Assembly: GCA_016744515.1 (NCBI GenBank)
Contig: JADGEF010000010.1
Location: 1-44,598 of the forward strand
DNA: 44,598 nt
Direction: 5' to 3'
Source: Marinifilaceae bacterium
Lineage (GTDB): Bacteria; Bacteroidota; Bacteroidia; Bacteroidales; Marinifilaceae
Shown here: positions 1 to 8,116 of the stretch, in pieces
How the letters are laid out: each line of letters opens with the position of its first letter
Position numbering within the stretch: the first letter of the stretch is position 1
Program-made: the position numbers and the translations under genes
The notes under the pieces: model-generated
What the model saw: the letters and a program-made list of their open reading frames with translations, nothing else
Database searches by the model: none
What the model was told of the DNA's origin: nothing

Positions 1-393
1 TGTCGGGCAAGTTAAGTTTGAGCCTGCACTCCAACCGATATAAGGTGTTTGATGATTAAGAACCTTATTGCGAATAGCATCTGTTAAGTTAAATTTATGT
101 ACCATGTGTAATAGGTTCCAAGTGCTACCACCACCTACAACAATAGCTTCTGCTTCTTCAACTGCTTTTATAGGATCTTCGAAGTGATGGATAGATACAA
201 GGTCGTGTCCAACTTCATTGAAACGGTGTTTTACTTTAGTTTCGTAATCATCGAAAGAAACTGTAACGCCTGCGTAAGGTATGAATAGCGCTTTTACTGG
301 TTTCTCACCTAAAAATTCTTTGATATTGTTCTTAGGGTAATCTAAATATTCTTCACCAGAGTTGGTTGAATTACTAATCAGTAATAATCTCAT
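1..393 (-). CDS. pepE: Peptidase E (dipeptidase E, family S51), N-terminal part only
   Basis: The first 131 codons are present; the rest lies beyond the left edge. Family S51 peptidase E is a cytoplasmic enzyme that hydrolyses dipeptides with N-terminal aspartate. The sequence reads MRLLLISNSTNSGEEYLDYP at the start. It then shows the family's VVGGGSTWNLLH segment (about residues 85-96) and GWSAGSN (residues 120-126), where Ser122 sits at the nucleophile position of the GWSAG motif. The last readable residues, NLTCPT, continue the family's conserved stretch after the nucleophile. The ATG is at 391-393. The remaining catalytic residues cannot be checked. Assignment by motif is strong. Confidence 0.88.
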   Translation of the reverse strand, partial: MRLLLISNSTNSGEEYLDYPKNNIKEFLGEKPVKALFIPYAGVTVSFDDYETKVKHRFNEVGHDLVSIHHFEDPIKAVEEAEAIVVGGGSTWNLLHMVHKFNLTDAIRNKVLNHQTPYIGWSAGSNLTCPT

Positions 394-713
394 TATCTTT
401 AAATTTAGTTTAAGTATTTAAGGTATTGCGAAACATATTTGTATAATTTGAAGAGTCGTTAGAATACTATTTCTAGATACTCGGCAAAAAGCGTTGGAAG
501 ACAGACAAGCTCTTTTGCAATTTTTGGTTTTAGCATTGGCTTGTGCGAAATGTGAAACATTCACGAACACCCGAAATATACACTACGTGAGTAATTGCAA
601 ATGTGCTTGGCTGTGTGGGATGGCAATGTCGTTTCTTATTTCCTCTATTGCCCCTTTCTTTTTCTTCTTTTTATTTTTATAATATTGATATTCTTGCTAT
701 TATGGGTTTTTAT
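394..713. other. Gene-poor stretch with a dispersed-repeat-like tract (about 483-645)
   Basis: I see no credible gene here. The open frame at 494-682 has a composition unlike a protein and ends in a T-rich run. The tract from about 483 (starting near AGCGTTGGAAGACAGAC) to about 645 (GTGTGGGATGGCAATGTCG) is more GC-rich than its surroundings. From memory it resembles a non-coding repeat found beside transferred genes in several Bacteroidota genomes. That resemblance is recollection, not a search result. It lies just past the 3' end of a decayed gene, which fits a recombination-prone patch. Confidence 0.35.
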
Positions 714-1361
714 TCATTTCGTCTTGCCCCTTTGTTGCCCCTTTAAAGTATAGAAAGTTCCTTTTCCAGTTACCCCTATTTTGTCCAGATATTCCTTTTC
801 CAATTCTGTTAAATAGTTGGATGCAGTGCGCTTTGATACTTTGCATATTTCCTGAACATCTGTATTTGTTATTTCCCCTTTTTTCTGAACAAATAAGATG
901 ATTCTTACATAAGAATCATTTAGTCCCAATGGTTTTAAATATTCTTCGTTAAACCTTCTGAATTCTACAATAAAACCAGAATAGTCCACATTATAATTAG
1001 GCAATGGTAAATGTCTTTGTACACATTCATTTATCATGTTGATTGTACCACGCCCCCAAGCTTCAATATATCCGCTACGAAATAACGCATTAGAAATCTT
1101 AGGATTATATGGTAATGAAGGATGTTTAACTTTCAGCTTGGCAACTGTCCAATTTTGAGGCAATTCTCCCTGATTCCAAATAATCATTTTGTTTGGTAAG
1201 TCGTCCATTAATCTTTTGGCTTTGTCAATACCTACAACTTTGCCGTTATCATTCTTGCCAATGTAAATTTTTCCGCCTTGTGCATTGGCAAATCCGCAAA
1301 TCCATTTCAGGTATTCATCCCGCCAGCTTTCTTTCCATTCTATGTTTTGATTTTCTTGCAT
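714..1361 (-). pseudogene. AlbA_2 / RecG-like transcriptional regulator with large internal in-frame deletion
   Basis: Residues 1-59 match the start of an AlbA_2 (Schlafen-type) DNA-binding domain: IEWKESWRDEYLKWICGFAN, then GGKIYIGKNDNGKVVGIDKA, then LPNKM. The reading then jumps directly to IIWNQGELPQ and SGYIEAWGRGTINMI, which belong to the C-terminal ATPase-like part of this COG2865-type family. The C-terminus is a winged-helix segment (about residues 148-205). Intact family members are usually about 450-550 residues; this one has 215. The missing part is the end of AlbA_2 and the whole middle. The frame is kept across the junction, so a shortened protein could still be made, but it is unlikely to have the family's function. 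An ORF also lacking a normal start lies just upstream. Confidence 0.7.
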
Positions 1362-1370
1362 AAGAGCTAT

Positions 1371-1760
1371 TTAGTCGATTTCCACTTTTTCTTCAACTAC
1401 ATCTTTCAAAATATCAGCAAAGACGTAAGTTTCATTAAATACGTTTCTATCTTCCTCAAACCTGGACTGTAAATATGAAAAACCAGCATTTGCATATTCT
1501 TCAATTGTTTTAATTAGAATCCTCACAAATGAATCAATATGAGATTCCTCCATATCTTCCAAATCATTCCATGTTGAGATTTCTAATTCAGAATTCTTCG
1601 AAAACAAGGTCATTAATATAAACTGGACTAAAGAATCTAGCTTCCATTTTCCTAATTCTAGAAAATCAGTCGTTGATTCTCTATTTGGCACAGAAATTCT
1701 CTCATTTCTGTAGATTCCAATGAAAAATGCATAAATATTTCTTGTTTCAATATTTTCAAT
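1371..1760 (-). pseudogene. Hypothetical ORF, probably 5'-truncated
   Basis: I do not recognise this protein. From the GTG at 1691 it gives 106 residues, beginning VPNRESTTDFLELGKWKLDS. The frame stays open upstream to a stop at 1761-1763, adding NIYAFFIGIYRNERI and similar plausible sequence, but with no ATG, GTG or TTG at a sensible place in that extension. A second frame over about 1690-1820 also reads plausibly (KERETVENKLKILKQEIF). This suggests a frameshift or a lost 5' end. The C-terminus is acidic and probably helical. It ends 9 bp before the start of the deleted AlbA_2 gene, so the two may once have formed a unit. No function is proposed. Confidence 0.4.
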
Positions 1761-1828
1761 TTATTTTCAACAGTTTCTCGTTCTTTGCCTTGCTGGTAAC
1801 AAACCAGTATAAGTTTCGAAGTCTAAAT

Positions 1829-3844
1829 TTAAATATTTAGTAGGGAATAGCTAGCTTCTTTTTTCACTAATTCTGAAAATTTTCTTTTAGTCAGAGGACG
1901 ACGAGGAACTGTAAAAGTAAATGTACTTCCTTTGTCTACTTTACTTGTCACATTAAACCAAGCATTATTTTTTGCAAGGAAATCACGGCATAGTGCTAAT
2001 CCAATTCCAGTACCTTTTTCATTTGCTGTTCCATCAGTTGTAAAGCCTTTGTGTATATTTTTAATCTGGTCTTTGCGCATACCAACTCCATTATCAATAA
2101 TTGATACACTAACGAAATGTTCTCTTATTTCTGTACGAATTTCAATAATTCCACTTTTATTAGTAAACTTGATTGCATTAGAAATGAAATTTCTCAATAC
2201 TGTGTGTATCATATTTCTGTCACAGAAAATATCAACTTTATTATCTGTTGAAGTAAATATTTTTATAGATTTTATTTTTCCTAATTCAGAAAGTAATTCC
2301 AAGTTTGACAGAACGATTGAATTAAGGTCAACTAGTTCTAAACTTGGGGTAATTGAGTGACTTTGGTTTCTAGCCCAAGCCAATAAATTCTCTAAAAGTT
2401 CATAAGAATTATCTGCAGAATGAAACAATGAGCCTAGGAATTCTCTTTTTTCTTGTTCAGAAAGAACCAAGTCTTCTTCAGTTAATAGCATTCTAAGTCC
2501 ATTACTGATATTCCCAACTGATCCTCTTAAATCATGGGCAATTAACGAGAACATTTTATCCTTTGTCTCATTAGCAGTTTTTAAAGCATCTTCACTTTTG
2601 TGTAAAGCTTTGTTCTTTTTAAATATCTCCTTTGCATGTTGATTAGCCATACTTTTTTCAAGCTGTAATATTTCACTTTGCTTCCGATTATTTCTAACTC
2701 TGATAAATAAGACAAAGAAACCAATCATTAAAGCAACTAAAAGAGATAATCCGATTGTGTATTGTCTGAAAATCTCAACATCCTTAGTTTGGTTTTCTTC
2801 TCTAAGTCGTTCGTTCTCAATCTCCTTGTTTCGAGTGGCTTGCCGAACTTCAAGGTCAGCTATCTTATTGGTTTGTTGATCAGCAATAATTGAATCTTTA
2901 TAAGCTTGTGCTGTTTGATAAGCATTAAGTGCTGAAGAGAAGTTCTTTTCTTTTTTGTGATACTGCGAAAGGAAATCGTAATAAGTACTAAATAATCGGT
3001 GCGATTTTAAATTTTTAGTTATGGTATATCCCTTTTTCAGGTGGTCAAAAGCTTTATCGTTCTCATTGTGTTTTAAATAAAGAATGGCCAAGTTTAATTC
3101 GAATAAAGCAACGTTGTAATTTTGGCTGTTATTCTGATGATAACTTACAGCCTCTTTATAGGTTTTTATTGCTTCAAGAATATCTCCTTTATCAGCATAA
3201 TAACTGCCTAGATCGTTTAGTATTGTAGAAATTAGTTCTTTGTCTTTAAGAGCTTTTGCAGATTTTAAAGCTTCATCGAGATAGCCTGTAGCTAAGTCAT
3301 GCTCGTTTTGCGACTTGTAATAAAGTCCTAAAAGATTATGGGATCTAATTATACCCTTTTTATCACCTACTTTAGTGAATACAGCACAAGCTTCTTGAGC
3401 TGATTCGTAACACTTCTTAAAATTTCCCAATTGATAGTAGACAATTCCTATTTGAAGGGTGGCTTCTGCATTTATTTTAGGGAAATTGTGAGTGTTTGAG
3501 AACCTATATGTATTGTAAAGATATTCTAAAGAAAGATCGTATTGGTTGTTAAAGTGATAGGCACGACCTAAGTAATACATCGCTTTTGCAACCTCTTTAT
3601 AATAGTCAAGATTTTTAGCATGAGCAAGAGCTTCTAATGAAAATTGTATTGCCTGTGGAGGATCAGTTCTCCAATAAGCACGACTCAGTTCAAGATAATT
3701 TTCTATTTTTTCGCGTCCATATGAATTTAGATATTTATTTCTAAGGCTATCAATATGGGCTGTGTTATCTTGAGAATCAGAAAAAGCAAAGCTTGTCTTT
3801 ACGACAAAACACAGAAAGATTAATATGTAGGTTGTTCTTTTCAC
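1829..3844 (-). CDS. TPR-repeat sensor histidine kinase
   Basis: This 671-residue membrane sensor kinase probably autophosphorylates and passes phosphate to a partner response regulator not encoded nearby. A signal peptide (residues 1-22) is followed by tetratricopeptide repeats (about 45-320), which would lie in the periplasm. A coiled-coil-like linker leads to one transmembrane helix (about 361-382) and then the cytoplasmic kinase. The H-box SLIAHDLRGS places the phosphoacceptor at His437. The N-box is RNFISNAIKF (Asn556), the G1 box DNGVGM (about 584-589) and the G2 box GTGIGLAL (about 611-618). The C-terminus has no receiver domain. TPR-containing kinases of this layout are common in Bacteroidota. 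The signal sensed cannot be told. Confidence 0.9.
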   Translation of the reverse strand: MKRTTYILIFLCFVVKTSFAFSDSQDNTAHIDSLRNKYLNSYGREKIENYLELSRAYWRTDPPQAIQFSLEALAHAKNLDYYKEVAKAMYYLGRAYHFNNQYDLSLEYLYNTYRFSNTHNFPKINAEATLQIGIVYYQLGNFKKCYESAQEACAVFTKVGDKKGIIRSHNLLGLYYKSQNEHDLATGYLDEALKSAKALKDKELISTILNDLGSYYADKGDILEAIKTYKEAVSYHQNNSQNYNVALFELNLAILYLKHNENDKAFDHLKKGYTITKNLKSHRLFSTYYDFLSQYHKKEKNFSSALNAYQTAQAYKDSIIADQQTNKIADLEVRQATRNKEIENERLREENQTKDVEIFRQYTIGLSLLVALMIGFFVLFIRVRNNRKQSEILQLEKSMANQHAKEIFKKNKALHKSEDALKTANETKDKMFSLIAHDLRGSVGNISNGLRMLLTEEDLVLSEQEKREFLGSLFHSADNSYELLENLLAWARNQSHSITPSLELVDLNSIVLSNLELLSELGKIKSIKIFTSTDNKVDIFCDRNMIHTVLRNFISNAIKFTNKSGIIEIRTEIREHFVSVSIIDNGVGMRKDQIKNIHKGFTTDGTANEKGTGIGLALCRDFLAKNNAWFNVTSKVDKGSTFTFTVPRRPLTKRKFSELVKKEASYSLLNI

Positions 3845-4008
3845 AAGTATAGATGCATCTTTTTTATTGGTCTAGCAACTTTACGTTCATTAATGCAAAA
3901 CAGTTGTGGTTATTGTAAAGTCAAGAACTATTGGTCGAATATTAAATCGCAAGATAAGACATTAATCCGATAAATTCTGATGTTCATCAATGCAATGTGA
4001 TAATTCAC

Positions 4009-4047
4009 AAAAAAGGAAGAGTGCTACACAATCTGTATAGCACTCTT
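4009..4047 (-). terminator. Rho-independent terminator of the sigma/anti-sigma/OMP operon
   Basis: The inverted repeat has arms AAGAGTGCTA (4017-4026) and TAGCACTCTT (4038-4047). On the minus strand it is followed by CCTTTTTTT. It lies just past the stop of the gene ending at 4070. The core AGTGCTA/TAGCACT recurs in the trpS terminator at 19147-19173. Confidence 0.8.
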
Positions 4048-4069
4048 TATGGGGGATAGGGAGTTGTTG

Positions 4070-5152
4070 TTAAAAACGAACTAAGGTTAAACCAATTGTG
4101 TAAGGTGTTAATTCTGGACCTTTGTTTTTTCTGAATAAATCTGTCATACCGTATGTTGCAAATAGATTGATTGCACGGTATCCTAGACGAACATGTGCAC
4201 TATAACGGAATGCTTGTAAATTGTAATCGTCTCTATCCTTATCTTTATGTGAGTTGCCTTTTCTCTTGTATTTAATTTTTGTGTGAGTTCCCAAACGTAA
4301 ACCTCCAATTAAACCCGCAGCCATATGAATTTTATGATTGTTTTTTACCGGAATTTGGAATTCCATTAGTAGAGGAACTGTAAGGTAAAGTGAAGTTAAT
4401 TTTGATTTTCGTACACTAACATCTTTGTATTTATCAGCATCAGGGTAAATAATACCATCTATTTCTTGAAGCGTTATATCTTGATCGAAACGGTAATTGT
4501 TCCATTCTAAACCCATACCAGTAACGATACCAATATTAGTTTTGGTTTTTTGTAGACTGATATCGTATTGAAGAAAGTTAAGGTTTACGGCAATAGATTT
4601 CACAAGGTTTAAATCCATAAAGTTACGATTTACAGGTTGTGGTTTGTTGTCATATATAGAATAGTCTTCATTGGCAAAAGCATTTATTCCCATTTCAAAA
4701 CCAGACCAGTGACCTCTGAATGTTGGTTTCTTGTAAGTTTTAGTTTCAGAGTCCCATCGACGTACTTTCTCAATTCTAATTCTAGTTCCATGCCATCCAT
4801 CGATGATATTAATTTGCTTACGACCAATTCTAATTTTAGTTGTATCAGAATCATCTTCGAAATCTGCAAAGCCTCTTACGGAAACCTTCGTTCCTTTCGA
4901 ATTCTCAACCACTTTTATAAAATCCTTGTTCAACACTTTTACTTTAGTGGTGTCAGAATAAATATTTTTTTTCTTATGAAATTCTGGAGCTCTATATGTA
5001 GGTTTTTTAACTGTTTTTTTCTTAGACCAATTATCTTTAATAATAATTTTCTTCTTTTTAAGACTGTCAGTTTTCAATGTGTCAGTTGTAACTTGCGCCT
5101 GACTCCCAATGGTCAGAATAAGTGCTAGTGTAAATAGTAGGTATCGTTTCAT
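4070..5152 (-). CDS. Putative outer-membrane beta-barrel protein of an ECF sigma operon
   Basis: This 360-residue protein begins with a clear signal peptide (MKRYLLFTLALILTIGSQAQ). A lysine- and threonine-rich segment follows (about 20-110), then a C-terminal half rich in alternating polar and aromatic strands, such as GMGLEWNNYRFDQDITL and FRYSAHVRLGYRAINLFATY. It ends in ...TIGLTLVRF, with the terminal aromatic typical of outer-membrane barrels. It is the last gene of a minus-strand cluster with an ECF sigma factor and a membrane anti-sigma protein. This suggests it is a target or sensor partner of that system. I do not recognise a named family; PorT-like barrels are the nearest comparison. 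Confidence 0.65.
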   Translation of the reverse strand: MKRYLLFTLALILTIGSQAQVTTDTLKTDSLKKKKIIIKDNWSKKKTVKKPTYRAPEFHKKKNIYSDTTKVKVLNKDFIKVVENSKGTKVSVRGFADFEDDSDTTKIRIGRKQINIIDGWHGTRIRIEKVRRWDSETKTYKKPTFRGHWSGFEMGINAFANEDYSIYDNKPQPVNRNFMDLNLVKSIAVNLNFLQYDISLQKTKTNIGIVTGMGLEWNNYRFDQDITLQEIDGIIYPDADKYKDVSVRKSKLTSLYLTVPLLMEFQIPVKNNHKIHMAAGLIGGLRLGTHTKIKYKRKGNSHKDKDRDDYNLQAFRYSAHVRLGYRAINLFATYGMTDLFRKNKGPELTPYTIGLTLVRF

Positions 5153-5320
5153 ATTATTAAAATTTCAGAAGTTCGTATAAAATGAGAATCTCTATCTGAT
5201 TCTTTGTCTTTATTATTAGATTATAATCCGATCAGATTTTAGATTCGGCTAAAGCTTAAAATCAATAATAAGACGAAGAAGTATTTGATTAGTTACAATG
5301 AAAATGAAGTTAGATCGAAA

Positions 5321-6406
5321 TTATTTTACTGGGGTAGAAAAACCTATGCCTAAGGTGTTGAATGCAACTCTAGTTTTATCCGTTTTAGGATCATATTTTT
5401 TTTCTAGATTAATCTTTTTACCTGCAAGTTTTCCAATTTGATTAACGCCATAACTTGCAATTTTAAGTAATGTCGATTTATCTTTTACATCTTTTTCCGC
5501 CTTACTCGCTTTCCATGAAAGACCTAACATGGCAAGTCCTGTGTTTTGTTGATTAGTTAAGCTTGTCTTTTCAACTATTTCGATCTTAGTTTCGGGTAAA
5601 CTTATATTCTTAATGGCAAGTGTTTTGTTATCGGCCAGTAATTGTTTAATAACAAGCTTGTCAATAGATTCTTTTGTTTTTACTTCAGCTCTAATTGGTA
5701 GGGCATCAGTTTTAATTATTCTTTTATTCTGTATTTTACCCCTGATAATTGACTTTGAAGTTTTGTCTTTCTTCTCGATTTTTTTATTGTTTGCAGGACT
5801 TTTTCTAGTTTTAATATTTTGAGGGATTTTCTTTTTTATAGAATCAGGAGTCGCAATTTGCATGCTTGTATTTTGAGAAACTTGCTCCTTTTTAAAATCT
5901 GTTGGGTTATTCTCAATTTCGGTTGTCCAAATACTAAATAGTATGGCAATAGAAGCTGCTGTAGCAAGTGTTGTAAATACGAATTGTCTGAAAAGGATGG
6001 CTTTATTTTTCTTTTTCAGTTCTTTTTTATTCGCAAATATAATTGCAGAATTAGCTACTACTTTAGTTTTTGCGTAGAGGCTAAAGTCATTCTTTTTTTC
6101 AGGTCGAGAAGCCATATATCTTTCGAAAGCTTCTTTCTCATAAGTGTCAAGATCACCTTCAAGATGAGCGATGCAAAAATCATCAAAATTTTCTTGAAAA
6201 GGAATAGCTTTAAGTAAAGCCGATTCAGTTTCAATAGGAGTAGCATTACAAGTAAAATCTAGCCCCATCATTTCATTCAACTCCTGCTTAAGATCAGGAT
6301 GCTGAACAAGAAACGCCTCGAGAGCCTCTTTATCTTGAGCACCGATTTCTCCTTCGATATAATCGAGGAAGAATTCTTCGTAGTTGTTTCGTGTAATGAT
6401 TGTCAT
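5321..6406 (-). CDS. Membrane anti-sigma factor-like protein with duplicated N-terminal motif
   Basis: The gene starts 20 bp after the ECF sigma gene ends, the usual place for an anti-sigma factor. The cytoplasmic part has two related segments: residues 9-45 (FFLDYIEGEIGAQDKEALEA, then HPDLKQEL) and residues 74-110 (DDFCIAHLEGDLDTYEKEAF, then RPEKKNDF). Both have the Y/H-(I/L)-E-G-(E/D) start and the acidic helix seen at the N-termini of Bacteroidota anti-sigma proteins. One transmembrane helix follows (about 141-160). The remaining 200 residues are Lys- and Thr-rich and probably periplasmic. No zinc-binding HxxxCxxC motif is visible, so it is not a ZAS-type anti-sigma. Binding to the upstream sigma factor is inferred from position. 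Confidence 0.65.
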   Translation of the reverse strand: MTIITRNNYEEFFLDYIEGEIGAQDKEALEAFLVQHPDLKQELNEMMGLDFTCNATPIETESALLKAIPFQENFDDFCIAHLEGDLDTYEKEAFERYMASRPEKKNDFSLYAKTKVVANSAIIFANKKELKKKNKAILFRQFVFTTLATAASIAILFSIWTTEIENNPTDFKKEQVSQNTSMQIATPDSIKKKIPQNIKTRKSPANNKKIEKKDKTSKSIIRGKIQNKRIIKTDALPIRAEVKTKESIDKLVIKQLLADNKTLAIKNISLPETKIEIVEKTSLTNQQNTGLAMLGLSWKASKAEKDVKDKSTLLKIASYGVNQIGKLAGKKINLEKKYDPKTDKTRVAFNTLGIGFSTPVK

Positions 6407-6426
6407 GATTAAATTTCTATTTCTTT

Positions 6427-6912
6427 TTAGATGATGCTTTCCATATGTCCGATGAATTCCTTCATCTTTTTTCGTGCTCTATAAATATATACCTTAACCT
6501 GTGATTCACTTAAATCGGTTATTTCTGCAATTTCTTGATAATTGTAACCTTCATAATCTCGTAGTAAGACAACTGATCGTTGGATATCGGATAAGCGTTC
6601 TAATGCCTGATCGAGTATCTCTTTCAAATCAGTATAATGTTGTGAATGCGAATAAGCACTCACATCAACTTGATCGAAATCTGCCTTCCTTTTTTCACGC
6701 CTAATCAAATCTATCATCGTTCTATAAGCCGTCGTATATAAGTACGATTTAACTTTCAGGAAATTGACATTTTCGACATTACGCCAAAGTTTTTCGAAAC
6801 TATCTTGTACGATATCGCATGCCTTATCCTCATCCTTAATGTTTTTAAGGATAAAACGAAATACTCCATCAGAGTGTTGATCAACGCTTATATTATACTC
6901 TTCTAGTTTCAT
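6427..6912 (-). CDS. RNA polymerase sigma factor, ECF subfamily
   Basis: At 161 residues this is the normal size for an ECF sigma factor. Region 2 covers about residues 10-75 (FRFILKNIKDEDKACDIVQD, then SFEKLWR, then YLYTTAYRTMIDLIRREKRK). Region 4 covers about 105-155, with the helix-turn-helix EIAEITDLSESQVKVYIYRA. It directs RNA polymerase to a specific regulon and is probably held inactive by the membrane protein encoded next. The ATG is at 6910-6912. The first gene of the operon is followed by anti-sigma and outer-membrane genes, an envelope-sensing layout. Confidence 0.92.
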   Translation of the reverse strand: MKLEEYNISVDQHSDGVFRFILKNIKDEDKACDIVQDSFEKLWRNVENVNFLKVKSYLYTTAYRTMIDLIRREKRKADFDQVDVSAYSHSQHYTDLKEILDQALERLSDIQRSVVLLRDYEGYNYQEIAEITDLSESQVKVYIYRARKKMKEFIGHMESII

Positions 6913-7079
6913 AGGTGTTCTCCATTAGAACGGATAGCTTTTTAAAAAGTTACAGTTTGCTTAAATAAATTTCGAAATTAATTCTAAGGCTTCAATTTTG
7001 ATCTCTTTTTGTTTTTATCTTCGTGCTACTATACCATTTTTTAAGTTCATCCCAATTTAAACATAAAATTTCAATTGAT

Positions 7080-7898
7080 ATGAAGAAGCAAATTTATACT
7101 TTCCTTGTTTTCGCATTAATTCTAGGTGCTTGTAGTAATTCAAATACATCATCAACTCAAGTTGATGAAAAGCAAAATGATTATCTGACCATGTCTACTC
7201 TCTGGTATCAGAGAGCTTCGGAATGCCGAGCTTTGTATTATCAGGCATTTAATTTTGCTAAACACTCTTTAGTGGCAAATTTGGCTGATTCTAAAAATGA
7301 CAAACCAAAGGCTGTTGTCGTTGATATTGACGAAACCGTTTTAGATAACAGCCCATTTGAAGCTTATTCTGTGAGGACAGGAAAGCCATATTCAAAGGAA
7401 CTTTGGCACGAATGGACAGGTAAAGCTGCAGCACAAGCAACTCCAGGAGCATTAGAGTTTTTGAAATTTGCAGAGTTAAAAGGAGTAGAGACTTTTTATA
7501 TATCGAATCGTTCAGTGAGTGAAATGGCAGTTACGCTACAGAATCTTAAAGCTTTAGGTTTTCCTTTTGCAGATGAGGCTCATATTCTATTAAAGACGGA
7601 TACAAGTGTTAAAACGGTTCGTAGAAATAAAGTTTCAGAAACACATGATATCCTAATCCTAGCCGGAGATAATATTGGTGATTTTGATGAGCTTTTCGAA
7701 GATAGAAGTCAGAATTTTGGCTTCGAAACTGTAGATGCTCATAAGGCTGAATTTGGTAAACGTTTTATTATTTTGCCAAACCCTATGTATGGTTCTTGGG
7801 AAAGAGTTGCTTTCAAAGGCGAGAGAGGTTTATCACCTGAGCAAAAGAATGATTTAAGGAAAGAAGTCTTGTTCGGATATAAAGAATTGAAGAACTAA
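7080..7898 (+). CDS. Acid phosphatase / 5'-nucleotidase, lipoprotein e(P4) family (class C)
   Basis: This outer-membrane-type lipoprotein phosphatase of the HAD class C group is likely to remove phosphate from nucleotides such as NMP outside the cytoplasm. I chose the ATG at 7080 because it gives a proper lipoprotein signal: MKKQIYTFLVFALILGACSN, with lipobox LGAC and lipidated Cys18. The frame stays open to a GTG at 7023, but that start would bury the signal. The HAD motif I is VVVDIDETVLDNSPF with nucleophile DxDE. YISNRS (motif II region) and LILAGDNIGDFDE (C-terminal aspartates) follow. It is a single gene. A TATCTTCG just upstream (about 7016-7023) resembles a -7 element. Confidence 0.9.
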   Translation: MKKQIYTFLVFALILGACSNSNTSSTQVDEKQNDYLTMSTLWYQRASECRALYYQAFNFAKHSLVANLADSKNDKPKAVVVDIDETVLDNSPFEAYSVRTGKPYSKELWHEWTGKAAAQATPGALEFLKFAELKGVETFYISNRSVSEMAVTLQNLKALGFPFADEAHILLKTDTSVKTVRRNKVSETHDILILAGDNIGDFDELFEDRSQNFGFETVDAHKAEFGKRFIILPNPMYGSWERVAFKGERGLSPEQKNDLRKEVLFGYKELKN

Positions 7899-8028
7899 TA
7901 TTAAAAAGTGAGTTTTAGTTATGGATAAATAGATTTTCATTAATTGTAATTAAAATTATTTGTTTAGATCATTCTCTAAAATCATCTTTATATTGCATAA
8001 TACATGCTTATTCTATGATAAAAAATAT

Positions 8029-8036
8029 TAATTTTG
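8029..8036 (+). promoter_or_regulatory. Candidate -7 element of the TAC operon
   Basis: TAATTTTG matches the Bacteroidota -7 consensus TAnnTTTG exactly. No good TTTG lies at the usual distance upstream, which may mean the promoter is weak or regulated. Predicted transcription start is near 8043, about 75 nt before the toxin start. Confidence 0.4.
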
Positions 8037-8089
8037 TAATGTTTCATATAAAAAGGGTATTTAAAATTGGACATTCAAATTTTTTATCA

Positions 8090-8104
8090 TTAATTTGCAA
8101 TTAA
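8090..8104. promoter_or_regulatory. Candidate antitoxin operator (palindrome)
   Basis: TTAATT-TGC-AATTAA is a perfect 6-bp inverted repeat with a 3-nt centre, 12 bp before the toxin start codon and downstream of the candidate -7 element. Autoregulating XRE antitoxins often bind such sites. The AT-rich background makes chance occurrence possible. Confidence 0.35.
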
Positions 8105-8116
8105 CTTATAAGGTAA

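Noticed and set aside
494-682. Small plus-strand ORF (62 codons)
   Set aside because: It starts inside a repeat-like tract and ends in a poly-Phe run from a T-rich stretch. There is no family likeness or promoter.
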